64,000 bases of DNA, taken from positions 62,001 to 126,000 of the forward strand of contig JAGXFV010000034.1 of the NCBI GenBank assembly GCA_024637095.1. Reading direction: 5' to 3'. A program made the position numbers and the translations under genes. Below the pieces are notes generated by a model. That model ran no database searches, was not told the origin of the DNA, and worked only from the letters and a program-made list of their open reading frames with translations. Source of the stretch: Actinomycetes bacterium (GTDB lineage: Bacteria > Actinomycetota > Thermoleophilia > RBG-16-64-13). Below are positions 1-10,106 of the stretch, in pieces. The stretch's first letter is position 1; every line of letters starts with the position of its first letter.

Positions 1-1445
1 GGCAGTCCTTTGAAACGCTCCAACTCGTCGGGGTAACGGGCGCTGACCGGCGTCTGCTGATCCAGGAAGACATAACGGCGCTCCTTGGCGTGATCGAGGA
101 GCTCGGTGCGGTGCTCTGGATGGGCGATCTGGATGAGGGCCATGGCCCGTTCCCGGATGGACTTGCCGTGCAGATAGGCAATCCCGTACTCGGTGACTAT
201 GTAGTGGACGCTGCCCCGGGAGGTAACGACCCCCGCTCCTTCAGAAAGCACGGGAACGATGGTGCTGCTTCCGTCCGGCGCCACGGAGGAGAGGCATATC
301 ACCGGCCGTCCTCCCCGCGAGCGCGACGCCCCCCTCACGAAGTCAACCTGCCCCCCGATGCCACTGTAGAAGCTGTATCCGAGCGAATCCGAGCACACCT
401 GACCGGTCAGATCGATCTCGAGCGCCGAGTTCACCGCAACCATCTTGTCGTTCTGCCCAATCACGTAGGGGTCGTTGGTGTAGTCGGAGGGATGGAACTC
501 GCACTGTGGGTTGTTGTCGACGAAAGCGAGCATTTCCGGCCCACCCAGACAGAAGGAGGCCACGATCTTGTCGCGGTGCAGGGTCTTGCGGGAGTTCGTG
601 ATCACCCCGGCGTCGACAAGTTCGATCACGTCGGCCGTCAGCATTTCCGTGTGGATGCCCAGGTCTTTGCGGTCGTGCAGGAACTGCAGGATTGCGGGAG
701 GGATGTGGCCGATACCGATCTGCAGGCAGGCCCCATGGCCCACCAGCTTGGCCGCCTGACGGCCGACCTCGAGGGCGGTTTCGTCGAGCGCGGGCGGGCG
801 CCACTCGAGCAGGGGTTCCTCGAACTCGACGATGGCGTCCAGCTCGTCCACGTGAATGAAGCAGTCGCCCAGGGTGCGGGGCATGCTGGGATTGATCTGC
901 GCGATGCGACAGCGGGCGGCTTCGGCCGCGGGCTTGGTGATGTCGACAGCGACGCCAAAGGAGCAGTAGCCGTGGGCGTCCGGAGGTGAAAGTTGAATGA
1001 GGGCCGTGTCGATCGACAGCTGGCCACTGCGGAAAAGTCGAGGCACTTCGGAAAGGTAGACCGGGGTGTAGTCGGCGCGGCCTTCGGCCACGTCGTTGCG
1101 TACGTCCGCTCCGATGAAGAAAGAGTTGAGGCGGAACGTCTCGCTGAAGCGGGGAGCGGTGTAGGGCGCTGTGCCCAGGGTCAGCAAGTGATAGACCTCG
1201 GTGTCGGCCAGACGGCTGCCCGCCTCGGTCAATTCGCGGACCAGCGCCTGCGGCTCTCCGCAGCCGGCGCCGATGAAGACATGGTCACCGCGGCGGATGA
1301 GCGCCAAGGCCTGGGGTAGAGAGCGCAGCTTGCTCTGGTATCGGTGCCGCCAGCTCTCGGGAGCCGCGCTGGGCGTGCGAGTTGCGATGGCCGCCTCCCT
1401 CTCCGGTTTCGAGTCCGCGCCTCGGCCTTGCTGCCCCCTGAACAA
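1..1445 (-). CDS. Acetyl-CoA hydrolase / 4-hydroxybutyrate CoA-transferase family protein (C-terminus beyond left edge)
   Basis: Class I CoA-transferase that moves CoA between acyl-CoA and a free acid (acetate or 4-hydroxybutyrate type), or hydrolyses acetyl-CoA. Reading the minus strand gives the family landmarks in order: an early IRRGDHVFIGAGCGEP, the active-site region NSALEIDLTGQV with the catalytic Glu, the CoA-site run GIGGQVDFVRGA, then SRGSVHYIVTEYGIAYLHG and IAHPEHRTELL. Only the far end is cut off by the window. The last visible residues (ARYPDELERFKGL) go past the usual CoA-transferase end and resemble the joint found in proteins that continue into a GNAT acetyltransferase domain; that is inference. 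The start is uncertain: there is no ATG in frame. TTG at 1445 is the only usual start codon I found upstream of the conserved region; an ATC at 1388 follows a good GGAGAGGGAGG box. Acetyl-CoA synthetase lies just upstream on the same strand. Confidence 0.85.
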   Translation of the reverse strand, partial: MFRGQQGRGADSKPEREAAIATRTPSAAPESWRHRYQSKLRSLPQALALIRRGDHVFIGAGCGEPQALVRELTEAGSRLADTEVYHLLTLGTAPYTAPRFSETFRLNSFFIGADVRNDVAEGRADYTPVYLSEVPRLFRSGQLSIDTALIQLSPPDAHGYCSFGVAVDITKPAAEAARCRIAQINPSMPRTLGDCFIHVDELDAIVEFEEPLLEWRPPALDETALEVGRQAAKLVGHGACLQIGIGHIPPAILQFLHDRKDLGIHTEMLTADVIELVDAGVITNSRKTLHRDKIVASFCLGGPEMLAFVDNNPQCEFHPSDYTNDPYVIGQNDKMVAVNSALEIDLTGQVCSDSLGYSFYSGIGGQVDFVRGASRSRGGRPVICLSSVAPDGSSTIVPVLSEGAGVVTSRGSVHYIVTEYGIAYLHGKSIRERAMALIQIAHPEHRTELLDHAKERRYVFLDQQTPVSARYPDELERFKGL

Positions 1446-1521
1446 ACATATATCAGACGGTCCCTGCGGCCAAATCCGCCGTGGAGACGGGGGTGGGCCT
1501 GGCGATCGTTCATTGGGGCAA

Positions 1522-1551
1522 AAGCAAGGGGGACGGCCGAAGCCGCCCCCC
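1522..1551 (-). terminator. Rho-independent terminator downstream of acetyl-CoA synthetase
   Basis: On the minus strand a 10-bp stem (arms 1551-1542 and 1537-1528, one G-U wobble) closes a TTCG tetraloop and is followed by TTGCTTTTG. It lies about 60 bases after the acs stop codon, so it should end that transcript before the CoA-transferase gene. A second GC-rich hairpin near 1573-1594 lies between it and the stop codon. Confidence 0.75.
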
Positions 1552-1607
1552 TTTGCCGAAGCGGAGGTCCGCCGCCCCCGACAAGTGGGGGCGAGGTCTT
1601 CCGGGTG

Positions 1608-3575
<1,968 letters not shown>

Positions 3576-3849
3576 GTTTCCCCCTTTGCTGGTGTGACGG
3601 GTTCTTGGTGCAGTCCGGCCACTCTTTACCCCCCGGGGAGGTGCCGGCACGCGCGATGCGTGGGTTTCGCGCAGCAAAAACGATATCAATGTACAGTCCA
3701 TTGCGGCAACTGGACTCGACATCTATTCCATGAGCGGGCGGGGAGGGAGGGCGACCGGCAGGAGAGGGACGCCACCTGCTGGGCGGGTACTCTCGTTGTC
3801 GAGGGGAATCGCCCCCGACAGCCGCCCGCGGCGTCAGCTATGGGGAATC
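3576..3849. other. Intergenic region between acs and alr
   Basis: About 270 bases, the 5' leader and promoter region of acs. I see no convincing small gene; the longer open frames here are extensions of neighbours without recognisable sequence. An AT-richer patch near 3676-3712 is the likeliest promoter position for acs, but no clear -35/-10 pair stands out. Confidence 0.4.
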
Positions 3850-5058
3850 CTAGCCGTTGAGGAACACGCGGCGAGCGCGACGCGGGAAGATGGAGCAGGT
3901 CACCTCGTAGTTGATGGTATTCAGCCAGCGGGCAACTTCCTCGGCAGTGATCCGCTCCTCGCCCTGAGTGCCGATCAACGTGACCAGGTCGCCTACCTCC
4001 GCCGGCTCGTCCCCCAGGTCGACGGCAAAGGAATCCATGGAGACCCCGCCGACCATGGGGCGGCGCCGGCTGCGGACGAGGACCTGTCCCTTTCCCTCGA
4101 GTCCTCTGCGCACACCGTCGGCGTAGCCCAGCGGCACCAGACCGACCCTGGTGGGGATCTCGGCGCGGAACCTATGGCCATAGCCGACCCCTTCCCCCGG
4201 CGAGAGCTGCTTGATCGAGGTCAAGGTAGAGTGCCAAGTGAGGGCCGGCCTCAGCCCATCCCGCTCGGGGTCGCGCTGGAAAGGGGAGAGGCCGTAGAGC
4301 GCCACGCCGACCCGCACCGCATCCAAGTGGGCCTCCGGATGGCGGAGCGTGGCCGCGCTGTTGGAAGTGTGCCGAACCGCCTTGGGCCAACGGCGGCGGA
4401 CCAACTCGCTCAATCTGTCGAACTCGGCGAGTTGGCCGGTCACCGAAGCCTTGTCCTCGTCGGCGCAGGCCAAATGGGTCATGACGCCGTCAACCGAAAC
4501 TTCGCGCAAAGTCTCCAACCGGTCCAGCGTTCGTTCGAGTTCGGGTTGGGCCAGTCCACGCCGGTGCATGCCGCTCTCTAACTTCAGGTGAACTCGGAAG
4601 GTGGTTGCCGTCTCCGCCGGAGAAGGAACGAATCCCACAACACGGGTCTCCGCCGCCGCCCGGGCCAGCAGATCGAGTCCCCACTCCTCGGCCAGCGCGA
4701 TCTCCACTTTGGCGGCCGCCAGACTTCGCAGTTCCTGCGCTTCTATGAAAGGTCCCAGGGCGAGCAGCCGGCCACCGTAGCCGCGCTGCCGCAACTCGAG
4801 GGCCTCGTCGGTGGTCACGACCACGAGTGCAGTCGCTCCCGCTTCGACCGCGGCGCCGCCGGCTTCGAAAGCGCCGTGCCCGTATCCGTCCGCCTTCACC
4901 ACGGCCCAGATTTCGGTGGCCGCGCTTAGCTCAGCCCGCAGTCGGCGCACGTTGTGGCGGATTCTCTCCAGATCGACCAGCACCACGCTGCGCCCAGGCA
5001 GGATCTCAACTGGGCCATCGGGAGCCCGCGAGTGGCTGTTTGCCTCGCCCTTATGCAT
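3850..5058 (-). CDS. alr: Alanine racemase
   Basis: PLP enzyme that converts L-alanine to D-alanine for peptidoglycan. 402 residues. The N-terminal barrel carries AVVKADGYGHGA, whose lysine holds PLP. The C-terminal part has GVGYGHRF, with the second catalytic base Tyr, then GVSMDSFAVDLGD and TINYEVTC near the end. The ATG at 5058 was chosen because the upstream frame to 5280 does not resemble the family and would overlap the divergent gene at 5179. There is no good ribosome-binding site before this ATG, so the exact start is less certain than the function. Transcribed away from the YHS-SLOG gene, with roughly 120 bases between starts. Confidence 0.95.
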   Translation of the reverse strand: MHKGEANSHSRAPDGPVEILPGRSVVLVDLERIRHNVRRLRAELSAATEIWAVVKADGYGHGAFEAGGAAVEAGATALVVVTTDEALELRQRGYGGRLLALGPFIEAQELRSLAAAKVEIALAEEWGLDLLARAAAETRVVGFVPSPAETATTFRVHLKLESGMHRRGLAQPELERTLDRLETLREVSVDGVMTHLACADEDKASVTGQLAEFDRLSELVRRRWPKAVRHTSNSAATLRHPEAHLDAVRVGVALYGLSPFQRDPERDGLRPALTWHSTLTSIKQLSPGEGVGYGHRFRAEIPTRVGLVPLGYADGVRRGLEGKGQVLVRSRRRPMVGGVSMDSFAVDLGDEPAEVGDLVTLIGTQGEERITAEEVARWLNTINYEVTCSIFPRRARRVFLNG

Positions 5059-5178
5059 GAGAGAGCGGCTCCATGGTAGGAGAATGGACGACCGATGATA
5101 TAACACGCTGATTCGCTGCTGTCGAAACCGGGGCAGGTCTCTTAGGGGGACGCAGCCCGTTTCCCGAAAGGGCTTCTC

Positions 5179-5931
5179 ATGGCGCACGATCCGGTATGTG
5201 GAATTTCGCTTCGCGAGAGTGAAGCCGAGGCCGCCGCCGTCCACCGCGGCCGGCTGTACTACTTTTGCTCCCTCGAGCATCGCGAGATATTCGAGTCAGG
5301 CCCGGAGCTCTACTCCAAGAACGTCAAAGCGCTTCCGCTGCAGGTTGGGGTGATGGGCGCCGCCTCGGGCCACCTGTCAGAGGAGGTGCGCGAACAAGCC
5401 TACCTCGTAGGCAAGGCGATCGCCGAGCGGGATATGGTGCTGATCACCGGGGCCGCGCCGGGGCTGCCCTACGAGTCTGCCCGGGGCATTCACGAGGGTG
5501 GGGGCATATCCGTGGGCATCTCGCCGGCGCTGAGTCTCGACGAGCATCGCTACGTCTATGACTCGCCCGCAGATGTCTTCGACGTGATGATCTACACGGG
5601 CAGCGGGCTGATGGGCCGAGAGATCGTCAACATCCGCTCCAGCGACGTGGTGATAATCATCAACGGGCATTCGGGCACCCTGGGAGAGTTCGCCATCGCT
5701 TACGACGAGGGCAAGTTGATCGGGGTGGTTGAAGGTAGCGGCGGCATCGCCGACTCCATCCCCATGCTGCTCGAGGCCATCGGTAAGGAGACCGGCGCTT
5801 TCGTCATCTACGACAGCGACCCCGAAGTGCTGGTGACACGCCTGGTGGAGGCCTACGTGGATTCCCACTACAAGCACCCCTCGGTCTTCGAGATCAATCA
5901 GATCGAAGGGCGCAGGATGCCCAGGGGCTAA
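5179..5931 (+). CDS. YHS-domain / SLOG (LOG-like Rossmann) fusion protein
   Basis: 250 residues with two parts. Residues about 1-45 are a YHS-type metal-binding module: DPVCG at the start and YYFCS later, the two cysteine sites typical of YHS domains in copper ATPases. From about residue 55 a SLOG/TIGR00725-like Rossmann fold follows (VGVMGAASG, MVLITGAAPGLPYESARG, GTLGEFAIAYDEGK). The usual LOG motif PGGxGT is replaced by a GTLGE form, so phosphoribohydrolase (cytokinin-type) activity should not be assumed. Such SLOG proteins bind nucleotides or related ligands. The pairing suggests metal-dependent sensing or handling of a nucleotide ligand, but the substrate is unknown. Monocistronic, divergent from alr; a TATAAC box at 5099-5104 is a possible -10. 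Confidence 0.8.
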   Translation: MAHDPVCGISLRESEAEAAAVHRGRLYYFCSLEHREIFESGPELYSKNVKALPLQVGVMGAASGHLSEEVREQAYLVGKAIAERDMVLITGAAPGLPYESARGIHEGGGISVGISPALSLDEHRYVYDSPADVFDVMIYTGSGLMGREIVNIRSSDVVIIINGHSGTLGEFAIAYDEGKLIGVVEGSGGIADSIPMLLEAIGKETGAFVIYDSDPEVLVTRLVEAYVDSHYKHPSVFEINQIEGRRMPRG

Positions 5932-5983
5932 CGGTTTATGATTGCCGAACGTTTCGGGCCGCGGGGGCGGCGGCGCTGCCGTC

Positions 5984-6029
5984 GGTATGGGGGCATGACA
6001 CCCGGGCGGTGCGCCCGTGCCGCCATACC
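5984..6029 (+). terminator. Inverted repeat after the YHS-SLOG gene, possible terminator
   Basis: GGTATGG at 5984-5990 pairs with CCATACC at 6023-6029, with further GC pairing inside. It lies about 50 bases after the stop codon at 5931. There is no T-run, so intrinsic termination is doubtful; it could also stabilise the 3' end. Confidence 0.35.
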
Positions 6030-6061
6030 CGCCTCGCGGTGGGGTACGGCGTAAGGGCAAC

Positions 6062-6082
6062 AAAAAGAGCCCCGAAGGGCCC
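6062..6082 (-). terminator. Rho-independent terminator of the small zinc-ribbon gene
   Basis: Minus strand: GGGCCC (6082-6077), TTCG loop, GGGCTC (6072-6067), then five T (6066-6062). A compact tetraloop terminator 28 bases after the small gene's stop codon, which supports that gene being a real transcription unit. Confidence 0.75.
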
Positions 6083-6110
6083 ATTTGAATCGAATACGGG
6101 TTGGTGGCGG

Positions 6111-6251
6111 TTAGGCCGTCACCACCGAACTCTCAAGCCGCGCGGTCGAAGCCGCTACGGTCTCCGCTACCCAGCCTCCACACGCCGGGCAGACCCAGAC
6201 GGAATGGGGGATCGAGGTGCAGCAGTGTACGCAGGTTGTTGATTGTTTCAT
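6111..6251 (-). CDS. 46-residue zinc-ribbon-like small protein
   Basis: A small gene found by reading the minus strand: ATG at 6251, TAA at 6113-6111. The protein starts MKQSTTCVHCCTSIPHSVWV and then has CPACGGW, so two CxxC knuckles 12 residues apart form a plausible zinc ribbon. The tail is short and Ala/Thr/Ser-rich. Support for expression is strong: a near-perfect AAGGAGGTGA ribosome-binding site seven or so bases before the ATG, a candidate -10 box at 6317-6312, and a tetraloop terminator just downstream. No enzyme domain fits in this length; I do not know the function. It diverges from the pyruvate dehydrogenase-type operon. Confidence 0.75.
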   Translation of the reverse strand: MKQSTTCVHCCTSIPHSVWVCPACGGWVAETVAASTARLESSVVTA

Positions 6252-6310
6252 TAGGTCACCTCCTTCAGACGAGACCATCTCGCCATTCGCTCAACTAATC
6301 ACGTTGGGGG

Positions 6311-6317
6311 TATTCTA
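6311..6317. promoter_or_regulatory. Candidate symmetric -10 box between the zinc-ribbon gene and the E1alpha gene
   Basis: TATTCTA reads as TATTCT on the plus strand and as TAGAAT on the minus strand. The minus-strand box would start transcription about 55 bases before the small gene. The plus-strand box would give a leader of about 215 bases for the dehydrogenase operon. No clear -35 element was found on either strand. The rest of 6252-6537 shows no gene. Confidence 0.35.
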
Positions 6318-6537
6318 GCGCGAATTTGCCTCTTGAGTGTTAAAAGAGGGTTTCAGCGTGAAGATCTGTTCGGGTGTTCCTCCGTTGCGTCGCCCTGGCA
6401 AGTGTAGGAAGCGGGTAAACGCGGAGATAGATAGGAAACCATCGGGACCGTGTCTCTGGAGGGAGCGCGGTGGCCGCACTCGCATTTGCTGGGCGAGGGC
6501 ATGACGCAAGTAAGCTTGGAGGAAGGGAGGTAGGGCC

Positions 6538-7620
6538 GTGCCCGTTACCACGCTGGCACAGTTCTCCATCGAGCGGGTCGAGGTTATGGATCATGAGGGG
6601 AACGTGGACGAGTCCCTCATGCCCGATCTGTCGGAGGAGCAGATCCGCCATCTGTACGAAACCATGGTGCTCACCCGGCAGTTCGACGAGCGGATGCTCA
6701 AGCTCCAAAGACAGGGGAGGCTGGGCACTTTCGCGCGGGTAATGGGCCAGGAGGCGGCCCACATCGGCACCACCTATGCCCTCGAAAAGGGCAAGGACTG
6801 GCTGGTCCCGGCCTTCCGCGAGACCGGCGCCTTCATCCTCTGGGGGACTCCCTTGGAAAGCATGCTCGCGGTCAATGCCGGTGACGAACGCGGGCAGAAG
6901 ATCGACGAGGGGGTCCGAGTGCTGCCGGTCTCCGTCCCGATCGCCACCCACCTGCTGCACGCCACCGGAATAGCCTGGGCCATGAAGCAGAAGGGCGAGG
7001 CTTCCATCGCTTTGACTGTGTTCGGCGATGGCGCCACCTCGGAGGGAGACTTCAGCGAGGCCATGAACTTCGGCGGAGTGTTCAAGTTGCCGATGATCTT
7101 CCTCTGCCAGAACAACCAATGGGCTATCTCCGTGCCCTATCACAAGCAGACCGCGGCCGCCACGGTCGCGCAGAAAGCCATCGCTTACGGCATGCCCGGG
7201 GTGCAGGTGGACGGCAACGACATCTTCGCCGTCTACCGGGTGGCCAAGGAAGCCGCAGACCGGGCCCGTGGCGGTGGGGGACCCACTCTGATCGAGGCGC
7301 ATACCTACCGGTTGAGCGACCACACCACCTCGGACGACGCCCGCCGCTACCGCACCGCCGAAGACCTCGATCCCTGGTTGAAGAAGGACCCCATTCCGCG
7401 CCTTGCACGCTACATGCAAAAGCAGGGCATGCTGGACGACGATGGGGTCGTGCAGGTGCGGGAGCAGGCGATTCAGAAGGTGGCCGACGCGGTCAAAGCC
7501 TTCGAGGAGATAGAGCCCGCCGATCCAGAGCGGATCTTCGACAATGTTTTCGAAGAGCGCACGGCCAACCTCGAGGAGCAACTCCGCTGGCTCAAATTCC
7601 GCACGGGAGAGGGGAGGTAG
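6538..7620 (+). CDS. pdhA: 2-oxoacid dehydrogenase E1 component, alpha subunit (pyruvate dehydrogenase type)
   Basis: Thiamine-diphosphate-dependent E1 that decarboxylates pyruvate or a branched-chain 2-oxoacid and passes the acyl group to lipoyl-E2. 360 residues. The ThDP/Mg motif is GDGATSEGDFSEAMNFGGV followed by FLCQNNQWAISVP. The phosphorylation-loop-like segment YRLSDHTTSDDARRYR is also present. GTG start at 6538 behind GGAGGAAGGGAGG. Beta subunit and E2 follow with gaps of 3 and 2 bases, so the three are one operon. Substrate (pyruvate against branched-chain 2-oxoacid) cannot be settled by sequence alone. Confidence 0.93.
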   Translation: MPVTTLAQFSIERVEVMDHEGNVDESLMPDLSEEQIRHLYETMVLTRQFDERMLKLQRQGRLGTFARVMGQEAAHIGTTYALEKGKDWLVPAFRETGAFILWGTPLESMLAVNAGDERGQKIDEGVRVLPVSVPIATHLLHATGIAWAMKQKGEASIALTVFGDGATSEGDFSEAMNFGGVFKLPMIFLCQNNQWAISVPYHKQTAAATVAQKAIAYGMPGVQVDGNDIFAVYRVAKEAADRARGGGGPTLIEAHTYRLSDHTTSDDARRYRTAEDLDPWLKKDPIPRLARYMQKQGMLDDDGVVQVREQAIQKVADAVKAFEEIEPADPERIFDNVFEERTANLEEQLRWLKFRTGEGR

Positions 7621-7623
7621 CAG

Positions 7624-8604
7624 GTGGCTCGATTGAACATGGTGCAGGCGATTGACCAGGCCCTCCAGCAGGAGATGGAACGGGACGAAACGGTCATCGT
7701 CTTGGGAGAGGACGTGGGGAAGGACGGCGGGGTCTTTCGGGTGACCGAGGGCTTAGTAGAGCGGTTTGGCGAAGACCGCGTGATCGATACGCCCCTGGCG
7801 GAGTCGGCCATTCTCGGCTTTTCCATCGGCGCCGCCATCGCGGGTTACCGTCCCGTGGCCGAGATGCAGTTCTCCGGCTTCAGCTACCCGGCCTTCGATC
7901 AGATGATCAGCCACGCCGGCCGCATGCGCAAGCGCAGTCAGGGCACCTGGACGGTACCCTTGGTGATGAGAACTCCTTACGGCGGCGGCATCCGCGCTCT
8001 GGAGCACCATTCCGAGAGCATGGAGGCCATCTGGGCGCATATCCCGGGGATAAAGACCGTGATCCCGTCGGATCCCTACGACGCTAAAGGCCTGCTCACT
8101 GCGGCCATCCGCGACCCCGACCCCGTGGTCTTCTACGAGCCCAAGCGGGTCTACCGGGCGATCAAGATGGAAGTGCCTGAGGAGCCGTACGACATCCCGC
8201 TGGGCAAGGCGAAGATCGTGCGCGAAGGCACCGACGCCACGTTGATCGCCTGGGGCGCTCAGGTGCGCACCTGTAAGGCGGCGGCGGAACAGATGTCTGA
8301 GGAAAAGCGGGGCGAGGTCGAGGTGGTGGATGTGCGCACACTCAATCCCTTCGACCGCGATACCGTCATCGGCAGCGTGCGCAAGACGGGCAGGGCGGTG
8401 ATCGTCAGCGAAGAACCGCCGACGGCTTCGTTCACCTCCGAGATCATGGCGCAGATCATGGAGCATGCCATCCTCAAACTGGAGGCCCCCGCGCGGCGGG
8501 TCACGGGCTTTGACACTCCTACGCCGCTGGCCAAGCTCGAAGACTGGTTCCTGCCCGACGTTGATCTGATCGTGCGTGAGACCCTCAAGACGCTGGAGTT
8601 CTAG
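7624..8604 (+). CDS. pdhB: 2-oxoacid dehydrogenase E1 component, beta subunit
   Basis: Partner of the alpha subunit; together they form the alpha2beta2 E1. 326 residues, the normal size. Visible features: VLGEDVGKDGGVFRVTEGL near the N-terminus, RVIDTPLAESAILGFSIGAA, a pyrimidine-domain middle with RTPYGGGIRALEHHSES, and the C-terminal transketolase domain with DVRTLNPFDRDTV. GTG start at 7624 with GGGAGGTAG upstream, overlapping the end of pdhA. Confidence 0.95.
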   Translation: MARLNMVQAIDQALQQEMERDETVIVLGEDVGKDGGVFRVTEGLVERFGEDRVIDTPLAESAILGFSIGAAIAGYRPVAEMQFSGFSYPAFDQMISHAGRMRKRSQGTWTVPLVMRTPYGGGIRALEHHSESMEAIWAHIPGIKTVIPSDPYDAKGLLTAAIRDPDPVVFYEPKRVYRAIKMEVPEEPYDIPLGKAKIVREGTDATLIAWGAQVRTCKAAAEQMSEEKRGEVEVVDVRTLNPFDRDTVIGSVRKTGRAVIVSEEPPTASFTSEIMAQIMEHAILKLEAPARRVTGFDTPTPLAKLEDWFLPDVDLIVRETLKTLEF

Positions 8605-8606
8605 CC

Positions 8607-10103
8607 ATGGCTTTTGAGTTCAAGTTCCCGGATGTGGGTGAGGGCATCACCGAAGGCGAGTTGCTCAGCTGGAAAGTGGCCGAAGGTGAAGCGGTGGTGG
8701 AGGACGATACTCTTGCCGAGGTCGAAACCGACAAGGCGGTGGTCGAGATTCCCAGCCCGCGGACGGGCAAGATCCTCAAACTGCACGCCGAGGAGGGAGA
8801 CCTGATCGAGGTCGGCCAGGTCATCGTCAGCATCGAGGAGGGTGAAGCCGCCGCCCAGCCGGCGCGCGCCGAGGCGCCTCCGGAAGCGGCCCCCGCCGCC
8901 AAGGAACCGGAGCAGGCTTCCGGCCAAGCGAGGCCGGCGGCGGCAGAAGAGGTAACTCCGCCATCGCCCCCGGCGCCCCAGCCGTCCTCGGCGCCGCCTT
9001 CCGAGCCCGAGCGGCCGGCGGAAAACGCGGCTGAGTCCGAGGAAGGCGAGGCAGAGGCCGAAGAGTTCTACACGGGGTCCGTGGTCGGGCAGCTCGAAGA
9101 GGCGCCGGACGAGGAAGCGGCGCCGGCGCAGACCGCGCGCACCGAGGCGGCGGAGCAGCCGGAAGAGGGCGGCGTTCTGGCCATGCCCTCCATCAGGCAA
9201 CTGGCGAAAGAAATGGGAGTCGACCTCGGGAAGGTGAGCGGAACCGGGCCACAAGGCCGCATCCTGCGTCAGGACGTGGAAGATCACGCCGAGGCCGCGG
9301 CCTACGGCCGCGAAACCGTGCAGGCGCCCTCGGTCCAGCCCCAGGAGATGGAGCAGGCCGAGTCCTGGATGGGCGGAAACCTGCAACAGGACGAGCATGG
9401 CGTTGTGGAGAGGGTGGCCTTCAAAGGCGTGCGCCGCATCATGGCTCACCGCATGGCTGAGTCCCTGGCCAAGCAGGCGCAGGTGACCACCACCGACGAA
9501 GCGGACGTCAGCATCCTGAAGCGCATCCGCGAGAAGGAACGGACTCTGGCGGCCGAGCGCGGCGTCCGCCTGACCTACCTGGCCTTCGTCATCAAGGCCT
9601 GCGCGGTGGCGTTGCAACGGTTCCCGCGGGTGAATGCGGTGCTCGCGCCGGACTGCGACGAGTTCGTGCTCAAGCGCTACTACAACATCGGGCTCGCGAT
9701 CGATACCAAGGCCGGTCTCATGGTGCCCAACATCAAGAACGCCGACCGTAAGAGCATCTTCAAGATCGCCGAGGAGATTATCGATCTGGTGGAGCGCGCG
9801 CGGGACCGCAAGCTGGATCTTGCGGCGCTGAACGGCGGCACCTTCACCATCAGCAACTACGGCGCCATCGGCGGTATCAACGCCACGCCGGCGACCAACT
9901 ACCCGGAGGTCGCCATCCTGGGGATGGGCCGAGTCCGCGAAATGCCGGTCGTGATCGACGGACAGATCAAGATCCGGCACATGCTGCCGCTGTCCCTGAC
10001 CTTCGACCATCAGTTGATCGATGGAGCCGAGGCTTCCCGCTTCCTCAATCTGATCATCGGTTTCCTGGAGGACCCGGATCGGTTGCTCCTGGAGTCGATC
10101 TAA
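8607..10103 (+). CDS. pdhC: Dihydrolipoamide acyltransferase (E2) of the 2-oxoacid dehydrogenase complex
   Basis: Carries the acyl group from E1 to CoA. 498 residues in the usual order: one lipoyl domain (about 1-78; lipoylated Lys in VETDKAVVE), a long acidic Ala/Pro/Glu linker (about 80-195), a peripheral-subunit-binding domain (MPSIRQLAKEMGVDLGKVSG), and the acyltransferase domain (about 265-498). The catalytic motif is FDHQLIDGAEA, matching HxxxDG with Gln where Arg is common. No E3 (dihydrolipoamide dehydrogenase) gene is near, so E3 must be encoded elsewhere. A long open frame on the opposite strand here is a composition effect. Confidence 0.95.
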   Translation: MAFEFKFPDVGEGITEGELLSWKVAEGEAVVEDDTLAEVETDKAVVEIPSPRTGKILKLHAEEGDLIEVGQVIVSIEEGEAAAQPARAEAPPEAAPAAKEPEQASGQARPAAAEEVTPPSPPAPQPSSAPPSEPERPAENAAESEEGEAEAEEFYTGSVVGQLEEAPDEEAAPAQTARTEAAEQPEEGGVLAMPSIRQLAKEMGVDLGKVSGTGPQGRILRQDVEDHAEAAAYGRETVQAPSVQPQEMEQAESWMGGNLQQDEHGVVERVAFKGVRRIMAHRMAESLAKQAQVTTTDEADVSILKRIREKERTLAAERGVRLTYLAFVIKACAVALQRFPRVNAVLAPDCDEFVLKRYYNIGLAIDTKAGLMVPNIKNADRKSIFKIAEEIIDLVERARDRKLDLAALNGGTFTISNYGAIGGINATPATNYPEVAILGMGRVREMPVVIDGQIKIRHMLPLSLTFDHQLIDGAEASRFLNLIIGFLEDPDRLLLESI

Positions 10104-10106
10104 CGC

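Noticed and set aside
3576-3722. N-terminal extension of acetyl-CoA synthetase
   Set aside because: The extra 49 codons are not family-like, and a GTG with a ribosome-binding site begins the conserved part.
5059-5280. N-terminal extension of alanine racemase
   Set aside because: Would overlap the divergent YHS-SLOG gene and is unlike any racemase.
5932-6110. Additional gene or small RNA after the YHS-SLOG gene
   Set aside because: Only two hairpins are visible; nothing matches a known RNA and no ribosome-binding site precedes an open frame.
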